Translations under genes and position numbers: made by a program
Origin: Candidatus Jettenia sp.
GTDB taxonomy: Bacteria; Planctomycetota; Brocadiia; Brocadiales; Brocadiaceae
Length of the DNA stretch: 64,000 bases
Assembly: GCA_021650895.1 (NCBI GenBank)
Contig: CP091278.1
Location: 124,001 to 188,000 of the forward strand
Reading direction: 5' to 3'
In this document: in pieces, positions 26,017-34,525 of the stretch
Numbering within the stretch: the stretch's first letter is position 1
Layout: each line of letters opens with the position of its first letter
Notes under the pieces: generated by a model
Told to the model about the DNA's origin: nothing
The model's database searches: none
The model's input: the letters and a program-made list of their open reading frames with translations, nothing else

Positions 26017-26517
26017 TCATTCAATACTAACCATAATGGCAACTAAGCCGAAATTTGAATTTCTTACGTAAACGTTTGCTTTTTTTCCTACAGCAGGTAT
26101 TCCCTTTATGCAGAGGGCTGAATTGATGTCTATTGCTTGCCCCATAAGTGTAATAGTATTCATACCTACCTCTGTAATAATGCCCTCCAGGCTTGAGGAT
26201 CCTTTCAGTTTTATCTTTTCAGCGATAAAAGAATCATTCTTTATATATCCTTTTGCCTCGATCACATCACCTGCTGCAATATCACTGGCGTGAAGAGAAA
26301 TAGCGCAATCTTCTAACTTTATTTTAGCCTTGCTCGCATCTATATCCATGGTATCGTTGAGAATTGAAATGATAGACCCTAATACTGAGCTTACTACACC
26401 GTGCATTTCAGCCTTAGCGTTGCTATTTCCATAAATGGTATTTTGAAACAGTACAACTGGTAAGCCAAGACAGAAAAGAAACGTAGTTATAATAATGCCG
26501 ATACCCTTATGTTTCAT
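26017..26517 (-). CDS. Secreted DUF5666-like protein
   Basis: 166 residues. A signal peptide-like hydrophobic segment covers residues 5-24 and the strong GGGGAGGGG-type ribosome site precedes ATG at 26517. Two OB-like repeats follow: ISLHASDIAAGDVIEAKGYIKNDSFIAEKIKLK, then SLEGIITEVGMNTITLMGQAI and IPAVGKKANVYVR, resembling DUF5666 domains. Probably exported to the periplasm or paryphoplasm; ligand unknown. Confidence 0.7.
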   Translation of the reverse strand: MKHKGIGIIITTFLFCLGLPVVLFQNTIYGNSNAKAEMHGVVSSVLGSIISILNDTMDIDASKAKIKLEDCAISLHASDIAAGDVIEAKGYIKNDSFIAEKIKLKGSSSLEGIITEVGMNTITLMGQAIDINSALCIKGIPAVGKKANVYVRNSNFGLVAIMVSIE

Positions 26518-26742
26518 TTCTTCCCCTCCCCTTTTGGAAAAGTATTCTCAATATAAAAGGCTTATGGCCGCTTAATAAAGTTTCTTTACCGGAAGAATAA
26601 AGTTTATATGCTTTAATTCTATAAAAATGAATTGGGTGTATCGAATCTCCGCATTACATTGCTTTTCATTCTATAACTAATTTCGTAATTGTCAAGTTAA
26701 TAGTAATCTCTGAAAAATTGCTGTTTTTTACAAACCAGAAAT

Positions 26743-27690
26743 ATGTCACCCTATAAGCGAATTATTGACAAGGCGTGGTCTTTAAGAAAAAAGTATATAA
26801 ATTATACTGTCACAAATGTGTTTCGTCTGGTAAATTCTTATGGAGATGTCTTACCTGAGGTAACGATTGATGTTTACGACAAAAACCTCCTGATCCAATA
26901 TTTCAAGCCATATGAAGAGCATATAAAAAATAAGATTTCTATCGCTCTTAATGAGATCTTTAAACCAGAAAATATTACAGAAAAGACACGATTGAAAGGT
27001 GAAGATGTTGAGACCCGTCTTATTTTTGGGCCAGAAATTCCTAAAGATTTTGTAGTAGTGGAGAATAGTATAAAGTTCAATATATCATTTCAGGATGGCG
27101 GTGGTACCGGACTTTTTCTCGATCAAAGGGATAATAGAAAAAAGATACAAACCCTGTCCAAAGGTAAAGAGTTATTAAACTGTTTTTGTTACACCTCCTC
27201 CTTTTCAGTTTATGCGGGCCTGGGAGGCGCTAACAGGACAGTTAATGTTGATTTGTCGAAAAAGGCAATAGAATGGAGTAAGAAAAATTTTTTACTCAAT
27301 CAACTGGATAGAAACAATCATGAGTTTATCGTGGGAGATGTGTGGGATTGGATCAAAAGATTTCAAAAAAAGGGTCGATTATTTGATGTAATTATTTTGG
27401 ACCCTCCAAGTTTTTCCACCAGTAAAACAAAGGTGTTTAGCGTGGAGAAGGATTTTCCGGAATTAATCGGGCTCGGACTCAATATCCTTCGCGATGATGG
27501 TATTCTTATCTTCTCTACCAATATAGCGAAAATCAACTTTTCCAAATTTTTTCAGCTATTGCCCAGGATTAAAAATTATACATCAAAGACATACAAGATT
27601 ATTGACGTATCATCACAGGGATTGGATTTTCCTATTGATGGAGTCCATGTAATAGAACCTTATTTGAAGTTTGTTATGCTGACGTGTTAA
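26743..27690 (+). CDS. RlmI/RlmK-like rRNA methyltransferase without PUA domain
   Basis: 315 residues. A class I SAM-dependent methyltransferase: FQDGGGTGLFLDQRDNRKKI is the RlmK/L/RlmI signature, LNCFCYTSSFSVYAGLGGA is motif I, DVWDWIKR and IILDPPSFSTS (motif IV) follow, and FSTNIAK is near the end. The usual N-terminal PUA domain of RlmI is not seen. It probably makes m5C or m7G in 23S rRNA; the exact site is not known. Confidence 0.85.
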   Translation: MSPYKRIIDKAWSLRKKYINYTVTNVFRLVNSYGDVLPEVTIDVYDKNLLIQYFKPYEEHIKNKISIALNEIFKPENITEKTRLKGEDVETRLIFGPEIPKDFVVVENSIKFNISFQDGGGTGLFLDQRDNRKKIQTLSKGKELLNCFCYTSSFSVYAGLGGANRTVNVDLSKKAIEWSKKNFLLNQLDRNNHEFIVGDVWDWIKRFQKKGRLFDVIILDPPSFSTSKTKVFSVEKDFPELIGLGLNILRDDGILIFSTNIAKINFSKFFQLLPRIKNYTSKTYKIIDVSSQGLDFPIDGVHVIEPYLKFVMLTC

Positions 27691-27742
27691 TGGTAAATTT
27701 GTAGAAACAGGTTTTTAGAATTAGGCTTGAAAGTCAAAAAAA

Positions 27743-27904
27743 ATGATTCAGGATAAACGTCAGGCGGTATTAAATTTTTTTGGAATATGGAGAGATATAT
27801 CTTCTGAAGAAGCTGCAGTGCTCAATGAAATTCAACTAAGGCGTGAAAGAATCTTCAGGAAGAGACTAGAAGCCATCCCAAAACCTAATTTGAGGTTTAT
27901 GTAG
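27743..27904 (+). CDS. VapB-like antitoxin, 3' end replaced by an IS
   Basis: 53 residues. MIQDKRQAVLNFFGIWRDIS-SEEAAVLNEIQLRRERIFRKRLE looks like a short VapB-type antitoxin. An IS inserted at the CTAG of its last codons. Without it, the frame would read ...RKRLV and stop at a TGA overlapping the VapC ATG (ATGA). With it, the C-terminus now ends in IS-derived EAIPKPNLRFM. Only the final residues change, so it may still be made. Confidence 0.65.
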   Translation: MIQDKRQAVLNFFGIWRDISSEEAAVLNEIQLRRERIFRKRLEAIPKPNLRFM

Positions 27905-27938
27905 GTCTCTAATATCATGTATTTTAGGAGGTAAATAC

Positions 27939-28385
27939 ATGAGTTGGAGAAAATTAACAGACATACAATGGGGAAAGATATCTAAGCATTTACCTGTTCG
28001 TAAGAAATCTCCTCAAGGAGGTCGTCCACCAACAGACAACAAAAAGTGTTTTGAAGGAATTTTATGGATACTCTGGACAGGAGCCCCCTGGAGTGATTTA
28101 CCCAGTCGATATGGTTCAAAAAGTACTGTCCATAGAAGACTCCAAGAATGTACAGAAAGTGGTACTTTAGAGCATCTCTGGAAGACTTTTTTAAGCCAAT
28201 TGCAAGAGAAAGAACAGATTCGATGGAATGAATGCTTTGTTGATGGTACCTTTAGTAGTGCTAAAAAAGGGGAGAAAGATTCGGAAAAACCAAGCGGGGT
28301 AAGGGAACAAAGCTTATGGTATTGGTTGATGGCAAGGATACTCCGATCGGAATTCACGTGGACTCGGCGAGTCCATCGGAAGTAA
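27939..28385 (+). CDS. IS5-family transposase ORF A
   Basis: 148 residues, with TAGGAGG before the ATG. It is the N-terminal DUF4096-like half: WRKLTDIQWGKISKHLP, GGRPPTDNKKCFEGILWILWTGAPWSDLP, and the first catalytic aspartate in NECFVDGTFSSAKKG. The real reading of the DDE core requires a -1 frameshift into ORF B near the A-run at about 28284-28290. The out-of-frame C-terminus after that point is not conserved. Confidence 0.9.
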   Translation: MSWRKLTDIQWGKISKHLPVRKKSPQGGRPPTDNKKCFEGILWILWTGAPWSDLPSRYGSKSTVHRRLQECTESGTLEHLWKTFLSQLQEKEQIRWNECFVDGTFSSAKKGEKDSEKPSGVREQSLWYWLMARILRSEFTWTRRVHRK

Positions 28386-28723
28386 AGCTCCTTGTGCCTA
28401 CCCTTGCTACAGTTCAAATAAAAACTCATCAACCTCAGAGATTGATAGCAGATAAAGGCTATGATAGCAATGAGATTCGGAAACGGTTGAAAGATCGAGG
28501 AATTGAACCGATAATCCCCGCACGGAAGAATAATCGCAAAGCAACCGATCAAGACAGAAGGAAATTGCGCCGATACAGAAGTCGATGGATCGTGGAGAGA
28601 ACCATTGCTTGGCTTCAGAATTTCAGACGATTGGTTGTTCGCTATGAACGATCGGTAACCATTTATAGTGCTTTGGTTCATATGGTCTGTGCTCTTATTG
28701 CCTTAAAAAGGGTTTTGGGATGA
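28316..28723 (+). CDS. IS5-family transposase ORF B
   Basis: 135 residues. Contains MVLVDGKDTPIGIHVDSASPSE, the second aspartate in IADKGYDSNE and the glutamate in RWIVERTIAWLQNFRRL, the DDE triad. It is translated as a fusion with ORF A by programmed -1 slippage at a GGAAAAACC site, common in this IS group. Confidence 0.9.
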   Translation: MVLVDGKDTPIGIHVDSASPSEVKLLVPTLATVQIKTHQPQRLIADKGYDSNEIRKRLKDRGIEPIIPARKNNRKATDQDRRKLRRYRSRWIVERTIAWLQNFRRLVVRYERSVTIYSALVHMVCALIALKRVLG

Positions 28724-28731
28724 CTTCTAGT

Positions 28732-29043
28732 ATGAGCAAGTATCTTCTGGATACCAATATAATCTCCTTTTATCTCAAAGGTGATGAAAGGCTTAAAGAG
28801 AAGATTTCTTGCAATATTGATTTACTTGCCACTTCTATAATCTCCTATTATGAAATTGTTAGTGGACTTCAAAGTATAAATGCAAACAAAAGAATTAACG
28901 AGTTTAAGATGTTTTGTGGAATCGTTGATGAATTGGACCGTGATGACTATCAATTTCACAGGCCTGTGAAGTCCGTTAAAGATATCGAAATACTTGGTCA
29001 AATTGGCTGGAGGGTAAGAACTACTGTACTCAGACAATTATAG
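28732..29043 (+). pseudogene. VapC-like PIN toxin, C-terminally altered
   Basis: 103 residues, where PIN toxins have about 130. SKYLLDTNIISFYLKGD gives the first aspartate and SIISYYEIVSGL the conserved glutamate. After residue 65 the sequence no longer looks like PIN and lacks the later acidic residues (the D in the IAA/D..I motif). Its stop TAG is supplied by the left end of repeat copy B (29038-). The IS separates it from its antitoxin gene, so the pair is probably inactive. Confidence 0.7.
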
Positions 29044-29509
29044 TATTCAAGAGATGAAACCGAACAGGATATGGAGAAAGTCAAGACTTTTGCTATATGC
29101 AGGCGTGTAGGATGTACGGAATCCTTAATCATGTCATTGCGAGGGCCTTTTCCGAAGCAATCTTTTTTATAATGCCAGATTCAATCAGAGTAATGAAAAA
29201 ATTATACTGCGTTTACATAATGACGAATAAAAATAATACAGTACTCTACACAGGGGTCACGAGTAATCTTAAAAGAAGAGTATATGAGCACAAAGGGAAG
29301 ATGAGAAAGGGATTTACAAAAAAGTATAATGTTACAAAATTAGTATATTATGAGATATTTCCTGACGTAAGAGATGCCATATCCTGGGAGAAACAAATTA
29401 AGGGTGGCTCAAGGGCTAAAAAAATAGAATTAATTCATGGAATGAATGCAGGATGGAAGGATCTCTATGATGGTTTATGAGATTGCTTCGGACAATACCC
29501 TCGCAATGA
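29038..29509. mobile_element. Palindromic element copy B carrying a GIY-YIG gene
   Basis: The left end matches copies A and D (TATAGTATTCAAGAG, GATGAAACCGAACAGG). The 29-bp palindrome arms lie at 29134-29162 and 29481-29509 (imperfect: 25 of 29), and the loop is 318 nt instead of about 19. The GIY-YIG gene fills that loop and its stop at 29478-29480 abuts the right arm. The right terminal repeat of copies A and D is absent. Confidence 0.75.
29193..29480 (+). CDS. GIY-YIG nuclease
   Basis: 95 residues from ATG at 29193. VYIMTN-(7x)-LYTGVTSNLKRRVYEHK is the GIY-YIG core (VYI then YTG), with the conserved arginine in LKRR and glutamate in WEKQIKG. The protein is a single small domain of the YhbQ-like type, found in many genomes. 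It lies in the loop of a palindromic repeat and ends exactly at its right arm. It may cut or move that repeat; this is inference. A longer in-frame start at 29097 would run into the palindrome and is unlikely. Confidence 0.85.
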   Translation: MKKLYCVYIMTNKNNTVLYTGVTSNLKRRVYEHKGKMRKGFTKKYNVTKLVYYEIFPDVRDAISWEKQIKGGSRAKKIELIHGMNAGWKDLYDGL

Positions 29510-29545
29510 CCTGTATTCCTACTCCTATCATGAGATTGAAGTTAA

Positions 29546-29722
29546 TATAGTGATGATAATGAGTTTGACATTGATATTATCGTCACTGAAAAAGTATGGG
29601 GTAATAAACCGCCGCCACAAATAGGAGATGACATCGAGGGAACGCTTTGGTTACAGGGATATCTGTGGTACCCAGATAGTATAATTCCTAAGCTAAACTA
29701 CCCGCTAAGCGGGTACGAATAG
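29546..29722 (+). pseudogene. Gene fragment in the 29.5-30 kb gap
   Basis: A 58-codon open frame with no start (DDNEFDIDIIVTEKVWG, then GDDIEGTLWLQGYLWYP) looks like coding sequence cut off at both ends. The family is not recognised. The gap 29481-29981 otherwise has only the repeat arm and nothing convincing. Confidence 0.35.
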
Positions 29723-29981
29723 CAAAAGCTGTGCTGCAGTATTTACAAAAAATCTCCTTCAGTAGAGTACGATTGGGAATGCTTTAAGGAAATAAACATA
29801 ATCAAAGCAAGTTTTCCTGAAACGAAAGGACATGAAAAAGGTGATTAGCCTTCCTTTGGGAAACAGAAAAGAATACAACAATTCTGAGTTTATATTGGTG
29901 AAACAAGATTGAAGGAATTCTAAAAATTTAGTAGGGTCTCAAATTGGTGGATTAGAGTGGGCAACTACGGGATACTCAAAC

Positions 29982-30389
29982 TCAAACATTCAGAAATACC
30001 TGTACCTTAAGCATAGCCCATGGTTCAGATTCTGGAGAGACTTCAAATACTTCACAGCATAATTTAGCATCTTGACGTAAAAGCCTGCTAATATGCTTAT
30101 TGTCACTTCTCGGAATATATCCGAGCTTGTGACCTTCATAGAATATTTCTACGGCAAACTCATCATAGATATTCTGTGGTTCTGCCCGAAGTAGCAAACA
30201 ATCGCCACCTTTCAGTTGATGAATGATATTTTTCCCGGAATAATATTGAAAGCCTGCCACGGTAAATCTATTTAAGAGGAATCTTTGAAATTTAAATAAA
30301 TTTGCGTGTGTTAATTTATTTAAAACGCTGGTAAAGAATGGAGTAGAAGCCATCCATAGTATAAATTTTCTTCTTGTTGTTTGATTCAT
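29982..30389 (-). CDS. HIRAN-domain protein with N-terminal RR motif
   Basis: 135 residues. FTVAGFQYYSGKNIIHQLKGGDCLLLRAEPQNIYDEFAVEIFY, then GHKLGYIPRSDNKHISRLL, is a HIRAN domain, known to bind DNA ends in eukaryotic HLTF and found in bacterial stand-alone proteins. The N-terminus TTRRKFILWMAST resembles a twin-arginine or type-I signal, odd for a DNA-binding fold. It could be exported, or the domain may do another job. It has no operon partner. Confidence 0.8.
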   Translation of the reverse strand: MNQTTRRKFILWMASTPFFTSVLNKLTHANLFKFQRFLLNRFTVAGFQYYSGKNIIHQLKGGDCLLLRAEPQNIYDEFAVEIFYEGHKLGYIPRSDNKHISRLLRQDAKLCCEVFEVSPESEPWAMLKVQVFLNV

Positions 30390-30907
30390 AACACCTTTCC
30401 TGTCCTGTGTAATCCGTCAATAGTTAATGGTAAAAGAAAGTCATCGTTCCTATTCCTATTCCTATTCCTATTCTCATGAGAATAAAATTCAACGGGTTCT
30501 CATTTCCTACACTATTTTTTTGAATTCTCACTCCCCACTTTCGTGAGGATAAGTTTCATGGAAATGATAAGAAGTTAAAAATCTTTGTTATCTACAATTG
30601 TCAAATTTCTAACAAAATTTATAGTGTAAATCAAGAATGAATTGTAACAACAAACTAATGAAGATTTCTGTAATACGGTTTTGAAGTAACACCAGAACAA
30701 GGAAATCTTTTTAGATGCGGGACTCTTATATATGCAAGTATATGCAAGACCGGATGATTTAGAAAACAAAACTTGTTAGTTTGCATTAAAATTTGTAGTA
30801 TTAAGATGCTAATACATTCTCTGTAAGAGCAAAAGGAAAGACTATGTATACAAAAAAGATAAACAAATTCTGTTTTATAAATATTTTTAATACAATGGAG
30901 AAAGATA
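30390..30907. other. Gap with a short microsatellite, no gene
   Basis: 518 bp without a convincing gene. It holds four TTCCTA hexamers (30447-30470) and AT-rich sequence. Confidence 0.6.
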
Positions 30908-31465
30908 ATGATAACGGTGAGAGAAAAGGTATATAACATAAAAGATTATAAACTCTTACCAGAAGGGTCACCATATCAGCTTATCGAAGGGGAGCTTGTT
31001 ATGGCGCCGGCACCGAGTTTAAGGCATCAAATCATTTCTGCAAATATTTTTGAAAAAATGAGAGAGTTTTCAAAAGGGAAAGGGATCGTTCTTTATTCTC
31101 CAGTAGATGTCTACCTTGGCGAGGAAAATGCTTGTCAGCCTGATATAGTATTTATTTTAAAACAAAGGAGTGAAATTATAAAGAATGATGGAATATACGG
31201 TTCTCCCGACATCATTATTGAAATACTTTCCCCGGCTACAGCATATTATGATATAAGAAAAAAGTTTAGAGTTTACGAAAGGTACGGGGTAAGTGAGTAT
31301 TGGATCGTTGATCCAGAGATGAATTCTGTGGAAGTTTATCATAATAAAGAAGGTCATTTCTCGTTAATGTGTAAGACGGAAGGTATGGGAGAAATTGAGT
31401 CGTCCGTTTTACACGGGCTTACATTATCCATGGAAAATATATTTTCTTTCGAGCACCTGCTATAA
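30908..31465 (+). CDS. Uma2-family (DUF820) endonuclease-like protein
   Basis: 185 residues. YQLIEGELVMAPAPSLRHQ, VYLGEENACQPDIVFI, SPDIIIEILSPAT and RKKFRVYERYGVSEYWIVDPE are the PD-(D/E)XK-like Uma2 motifs: D in QPD, E in IEIL and K in KKFRVYE. Such proteins occur in large families in cyanobacteria and planctomycetes, with unclear substrates. Ends 19 bp before nnr starts. Confidence 0.85.
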   Translation: MITVREKVYNIKDYKLLPEGSPYQLIEGELVMAPAPSLRHQIISANIFEKMREFSKGKGIVLYSPVDVYLGEENACQPDIVFILKQRSEIIKNDGIYGSPDIIIEILSPATAYYDIRKKFRVYERYGVSEYWIVDPEMNSVEVYHNKEGHFSLMCKTEGMGEIESSVLHGLTLSMENIFSFEHLL

Positions 31466-31484
31466 CTTTATTGAGTCTTTCTTT

Positions 31485-32159
31485 ATGAACACATCTTTAA
31501 CACGGGAAGAAATGCGGGAGTTGGACCGGAAGGCCATTGAGGAATATAAGATTCCCGGCATTATCCTTATGGAAAATGCCGGGCGGAATGTGGCTGAAGA
31601 GGTTATGAAGATGATCGATAATCCGGAGAAGGTAAAGGTGGCTATCTTATGTGGGAAAGGGAATAACGGGGGAGACGGGTTTGTCGTTGCCCGGCATCTT
31701 CATAATTACCACATTCCTCTGAAAGTTTTTCTCCTCGCAAAGATTGCCGATATTTTAAAGGATGGAGATGCAGGTACAAATCTGCAAATACTCTTACGTA
31801 TGAGAGTGCCTGTTCAAGAGATGATTGATAGTGCTGATAGAGATAATGCTGTGAAGGAACTGGATAGTTATACTATCCTGATTGATGCGTTGTTTGGGAC
31901 GGGTCTTTCAGGGGAGGTACGGGAACCTTTTAAGACGTTTATTCGCGGTATCAATAATCTCAATAAACCTACGGTATCTGTGGATATACCTTCCGGGATT
32001 GACTGCAATACGGGTAAGGTCTTGGGCGCTGCTATTAAGGCTGTAAAGACTGTGACCTTCGCGGCTGGTAAGAGGGGATTTTATCTGGAGGACGGGCCAA
32101 GCTATACCGGTGAAGTTGTCGTAACAGATATTAGTATTCCAGGGGAATTGATACCATAA
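31485..32159 (+). CDS. nnr: NAD(P)H-hydrate epimerase (YjeF N-terminal domain)
   Basis: 224 residues from ATG at 31485. PGIILMENAGRNVAEEV, CGKGNNGGDGFVVARHL, IDALFGTGLSGEVREPF and VDIPSGIDCNTG are the YjeF_N domain, which repairs R-NAD(P)HX. The C-terminal ADP-dependent dehydratase half found in fused Nnr proteins is absent, so this is the epimerase-only form. Repeat copy C begins just after the stop. Confidence 0.9.
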   Translation: MNTSLTREEMRELDRKAIEEYKIPGIILMENAGRNVAEEVMKMIDNPEKVKVAILCGKGNNGGDGFVVARHLHNYHIPLKVFLLAKIADILKDGDAGTNLQILLRMRVPVQEMIDSADRDNAVKELDSYTILIDALFGTGLSGEVREPFKTFIRGINNLNKPTVSVDIPSGIDCNTGKVLGAAIKAVKTVTFAAGKRGFYLEDGPSYTGEVVVTDISIPGELIP

Positions 32160-32353
32160 ACAAAAGATTCCCCAGTCTGTCATTGCAAGGGTCTTTTCCG
32201 AAGCAATCTTTTTCTGAAATATTCAAGGGATTGCTTCGGACACTACCCTCACAATGACATTTTAAGAATCCTCTCCATTTCATACACTTACCCATTAGCC
32301 AAAGACTCAACTTTCTCCCTATTCTGTTCGGTTTCATCTCTTGGATACTATAA
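32158..32353. repeat. MITE-like element, copy C
   Basis: A copy of the A/D family in reverse orientation. Palindrome arms TCATTGCAAGGGTC.../...ACCCTCACAATGA flank a short TGAAATATTCAAGG loop. The right terminal repeat ends at 32353 with GGATACTATAA; the left end is truncated by the nnr gene. A short GGCGAATCTTGTATTCGC palindrome lies at 32393-32410, and no gene is seen before 32529. Confidence 0.8.
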
Positions 32354-32528
32354 CCGTAGTTACCCAAAATAATATGCAAAATTGACGGTAGGGGCGAATC
32401 TTGTATTCGCATTCATTAAGGAAAATATACAGGTTTGAATTTGTTTAAAAGGGTGGGCGAACACAAGGTTCGCCCTATCCCATACCACAAATGTAATCCA
32501 GCAGTATTTAGAACAACCAGGTATTAAC

Positions 32529-33986
32529 TTATCTGCTGACAAGCTCGCCTAGCTGGATATGTTTACGAATTATATCATCGATGTCCTCAAGATATTTACC
32601 TTCCGGGGGATAACACTTGATACCATGTATGTTCACATCGAGGCCGTCGAGTTCTTCTGTTCTGGAGACCCTTATGCCAATGGTATGTTTCAACCCGAAG
32701 AATATGGCAAAACCAAGTCCGCCTGCCCAGACAATAGCGGTGAGGAAGGCAATAAACTGGGCAAGGAATTGCTGCCCGGAACCCGTAATCAATCCGCTTA
32801 CTTTGCCGTATGAGCCATCAGCGAATATGCCTACAGCAAGGAGTCCCCATAGTCCATTGGTTGCATGGACAGATATGGCCCCAAGCGGGTCATCTACCTT
32901 AAATTTGTGTTCAACCAGCCAGGTAGTGCCACACATCAATAAACCGCCAATGAGCCCGATGATAACAGCAGACCAGGGAGCAACATATGCGCATGGTCCT
33001 GAAATAGCCACAAAACCTGCCAGAGCGCCGTTGCAAGCCTCGGCTACATTGGCTTTTTTTGTCTTTATATATAAATATAAGATGACGATAACAGCGCCTG
33101 AAACACCGGCAAGGAAGGTGTTGGATGCAATGATTGAGGATCTTAAGTCTGATATGGCGAGTGTGCTTCCGGCATCATAAGCGAGCCATCCAAAGGCAAG
33201 GATAATCGTCCCAAGGATTACATATGCAATATTATGCCCTGGTAAGACGTTAGCAGAACCATCCACATTAAATCTGCCGATTCTTGGACCCAGAGCCCAT
33301 GCGCCCATAAAGGCACATATTCCACCTGATGCATGAACCACTCCTGAACCTGCAAAATCCTTAACTCCGACTCCAAATGGTAATTTTGCCAGCCAGCCTT
33401 CACCCCATATCCAATGGCCGTAAAACGAATAAACAAAGGTATACACCAGGAAACATGCAAGTAAATAAGCAGGGAATTTAATCCTTTCTGCTACAGCACC
33501 AGCTATAATGCTGCCAATAAAAGTTGCTACAACGGCCATAAAGATAAAGAGTAAAACGGTTTTTACATCGTACGTTTCTCCGAGAAGCATAAAACCACTG
33601 TAACCAATAAAGGGATTGCCTTTATCAAGTCCGGGTCCAAGTTCGGAACCGCCAAACATAAGCGCAAAACCGAAAAGCCAGAAAATAAAGGCGCCTGCTG
33701 TTGTTGCCATGAAGCAATGTGTCATATAGCTGAGCATATTTTTAGAACTTACAAGACCACCTAATAAAACAAATCCTGCCTGCATAAACAGAATAAGGAA
33801 AGCCGTCATGAGTATCCAGACAAAATTTCCTGAGATATTCAACCCTTCGAGGCTGTGAGAGAACGTCAATGCGCCGTTGGGGTCGCCTGCCTGTGCGCTT
33901 TTCCATGTACAAAACAAAATCATGGGAATGCTGTATCCTATGAACCTTCCGAGAGATTTTAATTTCATTCCTGATATACTAAGCAC
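32529..33986 (-). CDS. amt: Ammonium transporter Amt
   Basis: 485 residues, GTG start at 33986 with AAGGAGG five nt upstream. The N-terminal signal ends near SAQA-GD. The hydrophobic core spans eleven predicted helices. The pore twin histidines are His218 (GSGVVHASGG) and His374 (SVHATNGLWG). The FHS-Amt signature DDPLGAISVHATNG is kept. It carries ammonium across the inner (or anammoxosome) membrane. It is the third gene of a PII-like/PII/amt operon, where PII usually blocks the transporter. The C-terminal tail of about 60 residues, with ELDGLDVNIHGI, is a common Amt regulatory tail. Confidence 0.95.
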   Translation of the reverse strand: MLSISGMKLKSLGRFIGYSIPMILFCTWKSAQAGDPNGALTFSHSLEGLNISGNFVWILMTAFLILFMQAGFVLLGGLVSSKNMLSYMTHCFMATTAGAFIFWLFGFALMFGGSELGPGLDKGNPFIGYSGFMLLGETYDVKTVLLFIFMAVVATFIGSIIAGAVAERIKFPAYLLACFLVYTFVYSFYGHWIWGEGWLAKLPFGVGVKDFAGSGVVHASGGICAFMGAWALGPRIGRFNVDGSANVLPGHNIAYVILGTIILAFGWLAYDAGSTLAISDLRSSIIASNTFLAGVSGAVIVILYLYIKTKKANVAEACNGALAGFVAISGPCAYVAPWSAVIIGLIGGLLMCGTTWLVEHKFKVDDPLGAISVHATNGLWGLLAVGIFADGSYGKVSGLITGSGQQFLAQFIAFLTAIVWAGGLGFAIFFGLKHTIGIRVSRTEELDGLDVNIHGIKCYPPEGKYLEDIDDIIRKHIQLGELVSR

Positions 33987-33998
33987 GAGAGCCTCCTT

Positions 33999-34487
33999 TT
34001 ATGGTTGAGCATAGTTATTAACATCATGACTATCTTTTTGTAATTTTGAATAAGCTACGTTTTTATTTGCAATACCTTTTTCGGGAATCTCAACGACCTC
34101 ATTGTTTTTTGTTTCCTCTTTGGGTGATAATTTAACAACCCTTCCATTCGCAATGGCACGGTCTCCTGCCTCACCCGTGCGGATGCGGATTGCAGATTCT
34201 ACATGCGATATGAATATTTTGCCATCTCCGTTTGCCCCTGTTTGCGCCCCATCAATAATCATGTTAACAACCTGGTCTACATCCGCATCGTGAACCACGA
34301 TCTCAAGTTTTAACTTTTGATGCAAATCCACCTTATATTGCCTGCCACGCCATATCTGGACTGCGCCAGCTTCACTTCCGTGTCCTCTGACCTCGCTTAC
34401 CGTCATTCCGCTTTTTTCTATCTCCTGTAACGCCGCACTTATTGCCGGAAAACGTTCAGGGCGAATAACTGCCTCTATTTTCTTCAT
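33999..34487 (-). CDS. glnK: PII nitrogen regulatory protein (GlnK type)
   Basis: 162 residues from ATG at 34487. Residues 1-112 follow PII: MKKIEAVIRP, T-loop with Tyr51, B-loop QTGANGDGKIF and C-loop IRIRTGE. The uridylylation tyrosine (Tyr51, in RQYKVDL) is kept, but the nearby Tyr46 is tryptophan, and the residue aligning with Gln39 (2-oxoglutarate contact) is glutamate. A tail of about 50 extra residues follows (SPKEETKNNEVVEIPEKG...). It precedes amt by 12 bp and probably gates it. Confidence 0.9.
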   Translation of the reverse strand: MKKIEAVIRPERFPAISAALQEIEKSGMTVSEVRGHGSEAGAVQIWRGRQYKVDLHQKLKLEIVVHDADVDQVVNMIIDGAQTGANGDGKIFISHVESAIRIRTGEAGDRAIANGRVVKLSPKEETKNNEVVEIPEKGIANKNVAYSKLQKDSHDVNNYAQP

Positions 34488-34525
34488 TTTCAATTTCCTC
34501 CACAAAATTTCTCTACAAATAAAAA

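Larger units (their letters stand above)
27870..28726 (+). mobile_element. IS5-family (IS427-like) insertion sequence, 857 bp
   Basis: Terminal repeats AAGCCATCCCAAAACC (left) and AAGTCATCCCAAAACC (right, reversed) match in 15 of 16 bases. A 4-bp CTAG target duplication is at 27866-27869 and 28727-28730. It carries the two overlapping transposase frames. Ends, duplication and frames are all intact, suggesting a recent insertion. Confidence 0.9.
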
